Assembly (NCBI GenBank): GCA_902489215.1
Contig: CABTZE010000047.1
Coordinates: 1 to 12,626 of the forward strand
Origin: an uncultured Brevibacterium sp.
GTDB taxonomy: Bacteria > Actinomycetota > Actinomycetes > Actinomycetales > Brevibacteriaceae
Reading direction: 5' to 3'
Length of the DNA: 12,626 nucleotides
Part shown: one piece after another, positions 5,210-12,293 of the stretch
Numbering within the stretch: the stretch's first letter is position 1
How the letters are laid out: each line of letters starts with the position of its first letter
Position numbers and translations under genes: made by a program
Notes under the pieces: generated by a model
What the model was told of the DNA's origin: nothing
What the model saw: only the letters and a program-made list of their open reading frames with translations
Database searches by the model: none

Positions 5210-8200
5210 ATGTTTCTCAAAACCCTGTCGATGCGCGGCTTCAAGTCGTTCGCGTCTGCCACCCGGCTTGAACTCGAACCGGGCATTACGTGTGTGGTCG
5301 GACCGAACGGTTCGGGCAAGTCGAACGTTGTCGACGCGCTCGCATGGGTCATGGGGGAGCAGGGTGCGAAGAACCTCCGAGGTGGAAAAATGGAGGACGT
5401 CATCTTCGCCGGCACCTCGAAACGGCAGGCCCTGGGCCGAGCCGAAGTCAGTCTCACGATTGACAACACCGACGGGGCCATCCCGATTGACTACACGGAA
5501 GTCACCATCAGCCGCACGCTGTTCCGCTCAGGCGGCAGCGAATACGCCGTCAACGGCGCACCCGCCAGGCTTCTGGACATCCAGGAGCTGCTCTCAGACT
5601 CCGGTCTGGGCAAGGAAATGCACGTCATCGTCGGTCAGGGCCAGCTGGATCAGGTCCTCCACGCCGACCCCTTTGAGCGCCGCGGAATCATCGAAGAGGC
5701 CGCGGGTGTCCTCAAACACCGCAGGCGCAAAGAGAAAGCCGTCCGCAAACTCAACGGCCTGCAGACCAACCTCGACCGTCTGCAGGACCTGCGGGCAGAA
5801 CTCGCCCGACAGCTGGGGCCCCTGGGCAGGCAGGCGCGTGCCGCACAGCGCGCCGCAACCGTCCAGGCGGAGCTGCGCGATGCCAACGCCCGCCTGCTGG
5901 CCGACGACATCGTCCAAACAGAAGCCGCGCTGCAGAACACGGGAGACACGCGGGGAGAGTCTCAGCAGCGTCAGCACGCAGAAGCGCGCATTGCGCAGCT
6001 TGAACAGGAAATTGCCGAAGCACGCGCTGTCGCGGTGAAGGCAGAAGAAGAACATGACCGCCTGTCACAGCTTCTGCGCCGACTGGGGCAGGCCGCTACG
6101 CGGGCCAATGCGGCAGCAGGACGCGCTCGCGACCGTGTGGAATTTCTTCGCGCACCGGCACAGAAACTCAGCGGTGACGAACCCGAAGCGCTGCTTGAGC
6201 GAGCCGAACACTTCCGCGGTGAGCTCAGCGATGCGGAAGACCAGCAGAGCAAGAGGGCACAGAGCCTCGAAGAGTTGGCACAGACCCGCTCTGAGATTTC
6301 GGGCAAACTCGAGCAGGCAGAAGCCGCACTGAAAGCCGCACGGGCGGAAATCGCCGAGAAAGTCCGCATTCGGGCCGGGCTTGAGTCCGATGTCGAAACA
6401 GCCAAACGGGCGCTCGAGGGGATTGCCCGTGAAAAAGCCGACGCCGCTCCGGCCCGCGACAAGCTCCTGGCCGACATCGAAGCCGCACGTGCTGAAGCCA
6501 AGCGCGCCGAAGCTGCCGCAGCCGAATTCGAAGGAGACCAGGCCGGAATCGACGACGCCGTGCAGGCCGCGGCGGAAGCCACCGCACAGGCTCAGAAGGC
6601 ATTTGACGAAGCCAGTTCTCGCAGTGCCGAACTGACCGGTCAGCTGCGCAAGACAGAGGCCCGCATTGAGGCCCTGCAGCTGAGCGCATCGCACTCGGCA
6701 TCCGCCGAGGACCTCCTCGCTCTTGAAATCGACGGGGTGACCGGTCGAGTAGAAGACCTCCTCGACATCGAAGTCGGCTTCGAAACGGCTGCCGCAGCAG
6801 CACTCGGCCCGTTTGCGCAGGCACTGTTCGCCAACAGCCATGCGGCAGGGCTTGCACTGCTGGACAGCACGGACGACGGTGCCGACGTCGACACCGTCAT
6901 CGGCTCAAACACCGATACAACCAGTCAGGAGCTGCCGGAACTCCAAGGCGGCCGGCGGGCCATTGATGTTGTGGCCTCCACGGATCCCGCACTGCACGCC
7001 GCTCTGCGGTCGGTGCTCAGCCACACCGTCATCGTCGAGGATTCCGATGCCGCGCTTGCGCTTTTGGAAGAACACCCCGAGCTGACTTGCGTGACCCGTG
7101 CCGGAACCGTCATCGAAGCCCACCGAGTGCGCCGCTCCGGCAGAGCGGAAGCAGCCCGCGCCGAAGCGCGCAATGCGCTCGCAGAAGCCCAGGCCGGCAT
7201 CGGCGACCTCACGAGGGCAGCCGCAGACGCCTCGGCGGAAGCTGAGAAGCTGCGCGAAGCCCTCCGATCTGCCCGCAGTGACGAACAGCAGGCGCAGGAA
7301 GACCGGCGCGACGCGGAAGCCCACAGCATCCGCGCCCAGGGGAGTGTCACGGCAGCCAATGAGCGCGTTCAGCTGCTGGAGGCAGAAATTGAGCGCCTGG
7401 ATGCCCGCAGCACACAGCTGGAAGAACGCCGAGCCCAGGCTGAAGATCAGCGCGACAAAGCCCAGGCAGCGCTGGCGGGACTCGACAGCGTCGATGTCGA
7501 ACCCGACACAGAAGACCGCGACCGTCTGGCACAAGAACACTCGCAGCTGGGCGAAGAGGTCATGGAAGCCCGGATCGCGGCCCGCTCAGCAGATGACCGC
7601 GTGAGGTTCCTTGCCGATCGCATCGACAGCCTGCGCCGCAAAGCGCGCGCCCAACAGGCCGAACGGGAACGCCTGCAGCGCGAAGAACAAGCGCGCAAAC
7701 TTTTGGCAGACAGAACCGAAGCCGCCGGTGCCATCGCCGAGGAACTCGCCGAACACCTTGCCGACCGCGAAAAGAGCACCGAAGCAGAACACGCCCGGCT
7801 GCAGTCAAGCCGAACGGAAGCCAATCAGCGTGCCGAAAAGCTGCGGGAAAGCCTTGAAGAGCTCCGCGGAGAACTGGCGAAGCTAGCCGAAGCCGAACAC
7901 GCGGCAGCCCTCAAACGCGAACGTTTTGTACTCAAGCTTGAAGAGCTCAGCCGGCGAGCAGAACAGGAAATCGGCCTGGCGGCCCAGAACCTCGTCGAAC
8001 AGTTCGGCCCCCATCTTGACGTGCCCGACTTCTCGGCAGATGTTGACAGTGATGCTGACGAATTGCCCACCCGGCCGTTCGTGCGCGCTGAAGTCGAAGC
8101 CGCACAGAAAAAAGCCGAACGCGAAATGAAGCGCATCGGCAAGGTCAACCCGCTGGCACTCGAAGAGTTCACCGCACTCCAGGAACGCCACGACTATCTG

Positions 8201-8761
8201 GAAAAGCAGATCAACGACATCGAAGAGACCCGCGAGGATCTGCGCGGCATGGTCAGCCAGATCGACGAGCTCGTCAAAGAGGTCTTCGCGGAGGCCTTTG
8301 CCGACACGGCACGTGAATTCACCGACATCTTCAGCCGACTGTTCCCCGGGGGTGAAGGGTCGCTGTCACTGACTGACCCGGACGACATGCTGACAACCGG
8401 GGTCGAGGTGTTCGCGCGGCCTGCCGGAAAACGGGTCCGCAGGCTGTCGCTGCTGTCCGGTGGGGAACGATCGCTCGTCGCTGTTGCGATCCTCGTGGCG
8501 ATCTTCAAAGCCCGACCCAGCCCCTTCTACGTCATGGACGAAGTCGAAGCGGCTCTCGACGACGCCAACCTCACTCGCCTGCTGGGCGTTTTCAAAGAGC
8601 TGCAGGAAAGCTCGCAGCTGATCGTCATCACCCACCAGAAGCGCACCATGGAGATTGCCGATGCCCTCTACGGCGTCACGATGGGCGGCGACGGGATCTC
8701 AAAGGTCGTCTCACAGCGACTGGCCGACAGCCGGCGAGGTGAACAGAAGGTTCCTGAATAG
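5210..8761 (+). CDS. smc: Chromosome segregation protein SMC
   Basis: ATPase of the bacterial condensin complex (with ScpA and ScpB, not encoded here). It loads on and aligns chromosome arms. At 1183 residues it is full length. The N-terminal head begins MFLKTLSMRGFKSFAS, with Walker A GPNGSGKS (31-38) and Q-loop VGQGQLDQVL (142-150). A long Ala/Glu/Arg-rich coiled-coil arm spans about 170-500. The hinge covers about 506-640 (DGVTGRVEDLLDIEVGFE to CVTRAGTVIEAHRV). The return arm covers about 645-1000. The C-terminal head has the ABC signature LSGGE (1082-1086), Walker B VMDE (1108-1111), D-loop ALDD and a switch histidine in VITHQKRTM. The hinge end reads VRRSGRAE where many homologues have a Gly-Gly, a mild divergence. 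It starts 28 bases after thiF, without an SD and with its own -10-like box, so it is probably transcribed separately. Confidence 0.98.
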   Translation: MFLKTLSMRGFKSFASATRLELEPGITCVVGPNGSGKSNVVDALAWVMGEQGAKNLRGGKMEDVIFAGTSKRQALGRAEVSLTIDNTDGAIPIDYTEVTISRTLFRSGGSEYAVNGAPARLLDIQELLSDSGLGKEMHVIVGQGQLDQVLHADPFERRGIIEEAAGVLKHRRRKEKAVRKLNGLQTNLDRLQDLRAELARQLGPLGRQARAAQRAATVQAELRDANARLLADDIVQTEAALQNTGDTRGESQQRQHAEARIAQLEQEIAEARAVAVKAEEEHDRLSQLLRRLGQAATRANAAAGRARDRVEFLRAPAQKLSGDEPEALLERAEHFRGELSDAEDQQSKRAQSLEELAQTRSEISGKLEQAEAALKAARAEIAEKVRIRAGLESDVETAKRALEGIAREKADAAPARDKLLADIEAARAEAKRAEAAAAEFEGDQAGIDDAVQAAAEATAQAQKAFDEASSRSAELTGQLRKTEARIEALQLSASHSASAEDLLALEIDGVTGRVEDLLDIEVGFETAAAAALGPFAQALFANSHAAGLALLDSTDDGADVDTVIGSNTDTTSQELPELQGGRRAIDVVASTDPALHAALRSVLSHTVIVEDSDAALALLEEHPELTCVTRAGTVIEAHRVRRSGRAEAARAEARNALAEAQAGIGDLTRAAADASAEAEKLREALRSARSDEQQAQEDRRDAEAHSIRAQGSVTAANERVQLLEAEIERLDARSTQLEERRAQAEDQRDKAQAALAGLDSVDVEPDTEDRDRLAQEHSQLGEEVMEARIAARSADDRVRFLADRIDSLRRKARAQQAERERLQREEQARKLLADRTEAAGAIAEELAEHLADREKSTEAEHARLQSSRTEANQRAEKLRESLEELRGELAKLAEAEHAAALKRERFVLKLEELSRRAEQEIGLAAQNLVEQFGPHLDVPDFSADVDSDADELPTRPFVRAEVEAAQKKAEREMKRIGKVNPLALEEFTALQERHDYLEKQINDIEETREDLRGMVSQIDELVKEVFAEAFADTAREFTDIFSRLFPGGEGSLSLTDPDDMLTTGVEVFARPAGKRVRRLSLLSGGERSLVAVAILVAIFKARPSPFYVMDEVEAALDDANLTRLLGVFKELQESSQLIVITHQKRTMEIADALYGVTMGGDGISKVVSQRLADSRRGEQKVPE

Positions 8762-8767
8762 AACTAT

Positions 8768-8801
8768 CAGCTTGGTCCCACTAAGCTGGTCTCCTGAGAC
8801 C
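8768..8801 (+). terminator. Two adjacent hairpins after smc, possible factor-aided terminator
   Basis: CAGCTTGGT (8768-8776) pairs with ACTAAGCTG (8780-8788): nine base pairs with one G-T and a CCC loop. It is followed directly by GGTCTC/GAGACC (8788-8793 and 8796-8801), a six-base inverted repeat with a 2-base spacer. They begin six bases after the smc stop. There is no T-tract, so this is not a standard intrinsic terminator. Alternative reading: TAAGCT (8782-8787) is a -10 box with a weak TAGAAC (8759-8764) as -35, driving the next gene. Confidence 0.4.
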
Positions 8802-8819
8802 TGCCGAAATCACGCCGCC

Positions 8820-8825
8820 GAGGAG
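8820..8825 (+). promoter_or_regulatory. Strong Shine-Dalgarno for a 10-codon ORF
   Basis: GAGGAG lies nine bases before ATG 8835. It is the best SD in this gap and serves a short ORF rather than the downstream membrane-protein gene, whose ATG is 41 bases away. Confidence 0.5.
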
Positions 8826-8834
8826 CTTGTGCCC

Positions 8835-8867
8835 ATGTTCTTCAACCTCCCGATCACGGGGTGCTGA
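8835..8867 (+). CDS. Possible 10-residue leader peptide upstream of a membrane-protein gene
   Basis: The ORF reads MFFNLPITGC and then TGA (8865-8867). It has a well-spaced SD (GAGGAG 8820-8825, nine bases). Its stop shares one base with the ATG at 8867 of the next gene (TGATG), the usual layout for coupled translation. GTG 8829 is an alternative start in the same frame that adds two residues. The last codon is TGC (Cys). Known: short upstream ORFs regulate some actinobacterial genes, and cysteine-responsive ones usually carry several Cys codons, whereas this has only one. Inferred: its job may simply be to deliver ribosomes to the membrane-protein start. No homology can be judged at this length. 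Confidence 0.4.
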   Translation: MFFNLPITGC

Positions 8868-9256
8868 TGGCTGGTCTGGGCAGCTTTGTCATTCTCCTCA
8901 TCGGCCTGGCGATCATTCTGACGATCGGCATCATCATCGTGCTCGCTGTCGCTGTGCCGCGCCTGCGCGAAGAAGGCCGCATCAAGGCCAGCTCCTCGCA
9001 GCGCTTCCGCCTGCCTCACTCGTGGACCGGCTACGACGACTACGGCTTCTTCGGTGCAGACGAAGAAACCGCGCACCTTCCCACGCGCGAACAAGCCGCC
9101 GTCACCGCGATGGCCGACCACCACTACGTGCTCGTACCGCAGCCCCGCCGTCACGCGGCACCGAGCCTATCGACCCTGCGACCGCGCACCCGGCACTGGA
9201 AGGTCCCGGAAACCGGTGCGGGGCTGAGGACCACCCTGAATATTCTGTTCCGCTAG
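8867..9256 (+). CDS. Unrecognised small single-pass membrane protein
   Basis: I do not recognise a family. The product is 129 residues from ATG 8867 (131 from GTG 8861). Residues 7-30 form one strongly hydrophobic segment, rich in Ile, Leu and Val. It is followed at once by PRLREEGRIK, whose positive charges favour a cytoplasmic C-terminus. The rest (about 31-129) is a soluble, His/Arg/Pro-rich tail with an aromatic acidic patch (SWTGYDDYGFFGADEETAHLP) and a basic end (RRHAAPSLSTLRPRTRHW). Codon use is C/G-rich at third positions, as in neighbouring real genes, which supports coding. ATG 8867 is preferred because it overlaps the leader-ORF stop (TGATG); GGGG at 8858-8861 is a weak SD of its own. 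The stop codon TAG overlaps the -10-like box of ftsY. Its place between smc and ftsY does not prove a role in either process. Confidence 0.7.
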   Translation: MAGLGSFVILLIGLAIILTIGIIIVLAVAVPRLREEGRIKASSSQRFRLPHSWTGYDDYGFFGADEETAHLPTREQAAVTAMADHHYVLVPQPRRHAAPSLSTLRPRTRHWKVPETGAGLRTTLNILFR

Positions 9257-9266
9257 ATTGGGTGCC
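9254..9266 (+). promoter_or_regulatory. Candidate -10 box for a leaderless ftsY transcript
   Basis: TAGATT (9254-9259, TANNNT) is followed by seven bases (GGGTGCC) and the ftsY ATG at 9267. The geometry is identical to that before smc. The TAG is also the stop codon of the preceding gene. No SD and no clear -35 are visible. Confidence 0.5.
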
Positions 9267-10391
9267 ATGGACACTCTTGTCACAGTCGGCATCATCCTGG
9301 CCATTGTTCTCATCGCCGTGGGCTTTGTGCTCTTCGGCCCTGCGCGCACCAAGCGCCGCACTCCGCCGGCACACGTGCCGGACCTCGTCGAGGACACCGA
9401 AACCACTGAGGTCGAAGAGGAGCGGCGGTACGAAACCCCCACCGAACCGACCACCCGCCTGGCCCGGCTGCGCGCTCGACTGGCCAAGTCCAACAACGTC
9501 TTCGGCCGCGGTCTGCTGACTCTGCTTTCCCAGGACACCCTGGACGAGCAGACCTGGGAAGACATCGAAGATTCGCTCATCATGGCCGACCTCGGCGTTG
9601 ACACGACCGCCGAACTGGTGGACTCCCTGCGCGAAAGGGTGCGCGTGCTCGGCACCCGCGACCCCGAACACCTCAAGCCCCTGCTGCGCGAAGAGCTCAT
9701 CAAAGTCGTCGATCCGACCATGGACCGCACGCTCAACGTCGATCGCACGGAGGCCGCTCAGGCAGCCGGCGACCCCGCCGTCATGCTCGTGGTGGGCGTC
9801 AACGGCGCCGGCAAAACTACGACCGTGGGAAAAATCGCCCGCGTTCTCGTAGCCGAAGACCGCAAGGTCGTACTCGGCGCGGCCGACACCTTCCGTGCAG
9901 CAGCCGCAGAGCAGCTCACCACGTGGGGCGACCGTGTGGGTGTCGAGACCGTCCGCGGAGAAGAGGGCGTCGACCCCGCATCGGTTGCCTACGCGGCCGT
10001 TGAACAGGGCAAGCGCGACGGTGTTGACGTCGTCGTCATCGACACCGCGGGACGCCTGCAGAACAAACGCGACCTCATGGACGAACTCGGCAAGGTCAAG
10101 CGCGTGGCAACCCGCCCGCTGGGCGAGGGACACGAGGTTGACGAAGTGCTGCTGGTCCTCGACGCCACTACCGGCCAGAACGGTATGCAGCAGGCCAAGG
10201 TGTTTGCCGAATCGGTCGACATCACCGGCATTGTGCTCACCAAGCTCGACGGCACCGCAAAGGGCGGCATCGTCGTCGCCGTTCAGCGCGCCTTGGGAGT
10301 GCCGGTCAAACTCATCGGCCTGGGCGAAGGTGCTGACGATCTCGCGCCGTTCACCGCTGAGGGCTTCGTCGACGCTCTGCTCGAATCCTGA
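9267..10391 (+). CDS. ftsY: Signal recognition particle receptor FtsY
   Basis: SRP receptor GTPase that docks Ffh-ribosome complexes at the membrane for co-translational insertion. It has 374 residues. An N-terminal hydrophobic segment (about 4-24, LVTVGIILAIVLIAVGFVLFG) and a basic stop (ARTKRR) give a true membrane anchor, common in actinobacterial FtsY and unlike the peripheral E. coli protein. A short acidic linker (VEDTETTEVEEE) replaces the large E. coli A domain. The NG domain has G1 GVNGAGKT (177-184), G2 DTFRAAAAEQL (207-217), G3 DTAGR (259-263), G4 TKLD (325-328) and G5 GLGEGADDL (351-359). A TTG at 9258 would add three residues, but ATG 9267 starts the anchor directly and suits a leaderless mRNA. 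Its partner Ffh is encoded 141 bases downstream. Confidence 0.97.
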   Translation: MDTLVTVGIILAIVLIAVGFVLFGPARTKRRTPPAHVPDLVEDTETTEVEEERRYETPTEPTTRLARLRARLAKSNNVFGRGLLTLLSQDTLDEQTWEDIEDSLIMADLGVDTTAELVDSLRERVRVLGTRDPEHLKPLLREELIKVVDPTMDRTLNVDRTEAAQAAGDPAVMLVVGVNGAGKTTTVGKIARVLVAEDRKVVLGAADTFRAAAAEQLTTWGDRVGVETVRGEEGVDPASVAYAAVEQGKRDGVDVVVIDTAGRLQNKRDLMDELGKVKRVATRPLGEGHEVDEVLLVLDATTGQNGMQQAKVFAESVDITGIVLTKLDGTAKGGIVVAVQRALGVPVKLIGLGEGADDLAPFTAEGFVDALLES

Positions 10392-10416
10392 CCGGGACCA
10401 ACGCAGCCGCCTGAGT

Positions 10417-10461
10417 CTCAGCGATGCCGTGGGACAGCGGATCCGGACGGCAACAGCTGAG
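10417..10461 (+). other. Two-tier hairpin after ftsY, possible terminator or leader structure
   Basis: CTCAGC (10417-10422) pairs with GCTGAG (10456-10461). Inside it, GCCGT (10426-10430) pairs with ACGGC (10447-10451) around a 16-base loop that contains the palindrome CGGATCCG. There is no T-tract. CTGAG at 10411-10415 could compete for CTCAG at 10417-10421. A weak ftsY terminator is the simplest reading. Confidence 0.3.
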
Positions 10462-10483
10462 AAACCGGGCCTGGCACATCGTC

Positions 10484-10489
10484 TATCCT
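10484..10489 (+). promoter_or_regulatory. Candidate -10 box for ffh
   Basis: TATCCT fits TANNNT and would start transcription near 10496, giving a leader of roughly 37 bases that contains the SD AAGAAGG (10514-10520). No clear -35 is visible at 16-18 bases upstream. Confidence 0.35.
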
Positions 10490-10532
10490 TGTCTGTTGAG
10501 TTTCAGTCCACATAAGAAGGCAGTCAGAACCC

Positions 10533-12122
10533 GTGTTCAACTCTCTTTCCGATCGCCTGACAGCAACTTTCCGCAATCTGCGCGGCAAAGGCCGCCTGAC
10601 GGAAGCAGATGTCGATGCGACAATCCGCGAAATCCGCCGCGCGCTGCTCGATGCTGACGTTGCGCTTCCGGTGGTGCGCTCCTTCACGGGGCGCGTGCGC
10701 GACCGCGCGCTGTCGGAAGAGGTTTCGCAGGCACTCAACCCCGGCCAGCAGGTCGTCAAGATCGTCGGCGACGAACTCAAGGGCATCCTCGGTGGGCAGA
10801 CCCGTCGACTCGAGTTCGCCAAGAAACCGCCGACGGTCATCATGCTCGCCGGTCTGCAGGGTGCAGGTAAGACCACCCTGGCCGGAAAGCTGGCCCACTG
10901 GCTGCGCGGCGAGGGACACCGACCCATGCTCGTGGCCTGTGACCTTCAGCGCCCCAACGCAGTCAACCAGCTGCAGGTGATGGGAAGCCGCGCCGGAGTT
11001 CCCGTCTACGCGCCGGAGCCCGGCAACGGTGTGGGCGACCCCGTGGCAGTGGCCAAGGACTCGATCGAAGAAGCCCGCCAGAAGCTGCATGACGTGGTCA
11101 TCGTCGACACCGCGGGCCGCCTGGGCATCGACCAGGAGCTCATGCAGCAGGCCGCCGACATCCGCGCGGCCGTCAACCCTGACGAAGTCCTGTTCGTCAT
11201 CGACGCCATGATCGGTCAGGACGCCGTGCAGACCGCCGAAGCCTTCCTCGAGGGCGTCGACTTCACCGGTGTCGTCCTGTCGAAGCTCGACGGTGATTCA
11301 CGAGGCGGTGCCGCACTGTCGGTCGCTGAAGTCACCGGAAAGCCGATCATGTTCGCCTCGACCGGCGAAGGGCTGAAGGACTTCGAACAGTTCCACCCGG
11401 ACCGCATGGCCGACCGAATCCTCGACATGGGCGACATCATGACGCTCATCGAGCAGGCCGAGCGCACCTTCGACAAGAAGGAAGCTGAAAAGCTCGCCAA
11501 GAAGGTCGAATCCGGTGATGGCTTCGACCTCGAGGACTTCCTCAAGCAGATCGGCGCCATCCGCAAGATGGGTTCGATGAAGAAGATGCTCGGCATGATC
11601 CCGGGCATGGCCCAGCACCGCCAGCTGATCGAACAGTTCGACGAACGTGAATTCGACCGCATCGAGGCGATCATCCGCTCGATGACACCGGCTGAGCGCG
11701 CCAACCCCAAGATTCTCAACGGATCCCGCAGGGCTCGCATCGCCCGCGGTGCCGGTGTTGAGGTCAGCCGCGTCAATCAGCTCATGGAGCAGTTCGCCGC
11801 CATGCAGAAGATGATGAAGCAGATGGGCGGCGGCCGCGGCATGCCGCAGATGCCGGGTATGCCCGCCATGCCGGGAATGCCGGGCATGGGTGCCGGGGGA
11901 GGCCGCAAGCAGCGCCGCAAGCCCGGCGGCAAGAAGCGCAGTGGTGCCGGCAAGTCCGGCAACCCGGCAAAGCGCGCCCAGCAGGAACGCGAAGCGCAGC
12001 TGCGCCGCGAGGGCAAGGCTCCCAGCCAGCAGGGCGCATCCTTCGGCGGCATCGACCTGGGTGATGACGAAGAGTTCGATCTGTCGAAGCTGCCCAAGGG
12101 CTTCGGCGGCTTCTCGAAGTAA
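10533..12122 (+). CDS. ffh: Signal recognition particle protein Ffh (SRP54)
   Basis: GTPase that binds SRP RNA and hydrophobic signal sequences on nascent chains and delivers them to FtsY. It has 529 residues. The N domain begins MFNSLSDRLTATFRNLRGKG. The G domain has G1 GLQGAGKTT (107-115), G2 DLQRPNAVNQL (137-147), G3 DTAGR (192-196) and G4 SKLD (250-253). The Met-rich M domain (about 300-435) contains the SRP-RNA-binding helix region SRRARIARGAGVEVSRVNQL (398-417). The C-terminal extension (about 431-529) has PGM/PAM repeats, then a Lys/Arg/Gly-rich stretch, then an acidic end, DDEEFDLSKLPKGFGGFSK; it is long compared with E. coli Ffh (453). GTG 10533 is the natural start, and the only SD, AAGAAGG (10514-10520), is a rather long 12 bases away. 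An intrinsic terminator follows the stop. SRP RNA is not encoded here. Confidence 0.98.
   Translation: MFNSLSDRLTATFRNLRGKGRLTEADVDATIREIRRALLDADVALPVVRSFTGRVRDRALSEEVSQALNPGQQVVKIVGDELKGILGGQTRRLEFAKKPPTVIMLAGLQGAGKTTLAGKLAHWLRGEGHRPMLVACDLQRPNAVNQLQVMGSRAGVPVYAPEPGNGVGDPVAVAKDSIEEARQKLHDVVIVDTAGRLGIDQELMQQAADIRAAVNPDEVLFVIDAMIGQDAVQTAEAFLEGVDFTGVVLSKLDGDSRGGAALSVAEVTGKPIMFASTGEGLKDFEQFHPDRMADRILDMGDIMTLIEQAERTFDKKEAEKLAKKVESGDGFDLEDFLKQIGAIRKMGSMKKMLGMIPGMAQHRQLIEQFDEREFDRIEAIIRSMTPAERANPKILNGSRRARIARGAGVEVSRVNQLMEQFAAMQKMMKQMGGGRGMPQMPGMPAMPGMPGMGAGGGRKQRRKPGGKKRSGAGKSGNPAKRAQQEREAQLRREGKAPSQQGASFGGIDLGDDEEFDLSKLPKGFGGFSK
11823..11903 (+). repeat. Met-Pro-Gly repeat region within the ffh C-terminus
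   Basis: Codons 431-457 encode MGGGRGMPQM followed by PGMPAMPGMPGMGAGGG. At DNA level these are imperfect copies of ATGCCGGG-type units (for example 11850-11886). It is an in-frame low-complexity tract that could vary in copy number between strains. Confidence 0.75.
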
Positions 12123-12127
12123 GTCCC

Positions 12128-12151
12128 CGCTGGAAAGCCAGCGTCTTTTCT
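12128..12151 (+). terminator. Intrinsic terminator of ffh
   Basis: CGCTGG (12128-12133) and CCAGCG (12138-12143) form a six-base-pair GC-rich stem with an AAAG loop, followed directly by TCTTTTCT (12144-12151). It lies five bases after the ffh stop. This is the only textbook stem plus T-tract in the window, and it separates ffh from rpsP. Confidence 0.75.
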
Positions 12152-12158
12152 GGCACAA

Positions 12159-12164
12159 TAATCT
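12159..12164 (+). promoter_or_regulatory. Candidate -10 box for rpsP
   Basis: TAATCT lies in the AT-rich stretch GGCACAATAATCTGC just after the ffh terminator. Transcription would start near 12171, giving a leader of about 120 bases before rpsP. AATAAT (12157-12162) is an alternative register. I see no clear -35. Confidence 0.4.
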
Positions 12165-12175
12165 GCTGTACTTGT

Positions 12176-12207
12176 CTGCCCGCTGATCCCTCTCAGCCAG
12201 CGGACAG
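12176..12207 (+). promoter_or_regulatory. Hairpin in the rpsP leader
   Basis: CCGCTG (12180-12185) pairs with CAGCGG (12198-12203), extended past one C-A mismatch by CTG (12176-12178) with CAG (12205-12207). The loop is 12 bases. It lies at the start of the predicted rpsP leader and lacks a T-tract, so a leader regulatory or stabilising element is more likely than a terminator. Function is unknown. Confidence 0.4.
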
Positions 12208-12293
12208 GCTGGAACACGAAGACACGAATCGCTGACATCCCCACGTCATGCGCTCGGATCTTCACCCTGATTGCAAAAGGAGACACCACAGAA

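Noticed and set aside
8655..8867. 70-residue frame overlapping the smc 3' end and the gap
   Set aside because: Most of it is an alternate frame of smc. Only the last ten codons have a good SD and are kept as the leader-ORF candidate.
9258..9266. TTG 9258 as the ftsY start
   Set aside because: It adds only Met-Gly-Ala, lies inside the proposed -10 box and has no SD. ATG 9267 begins the membrane anchor directly.
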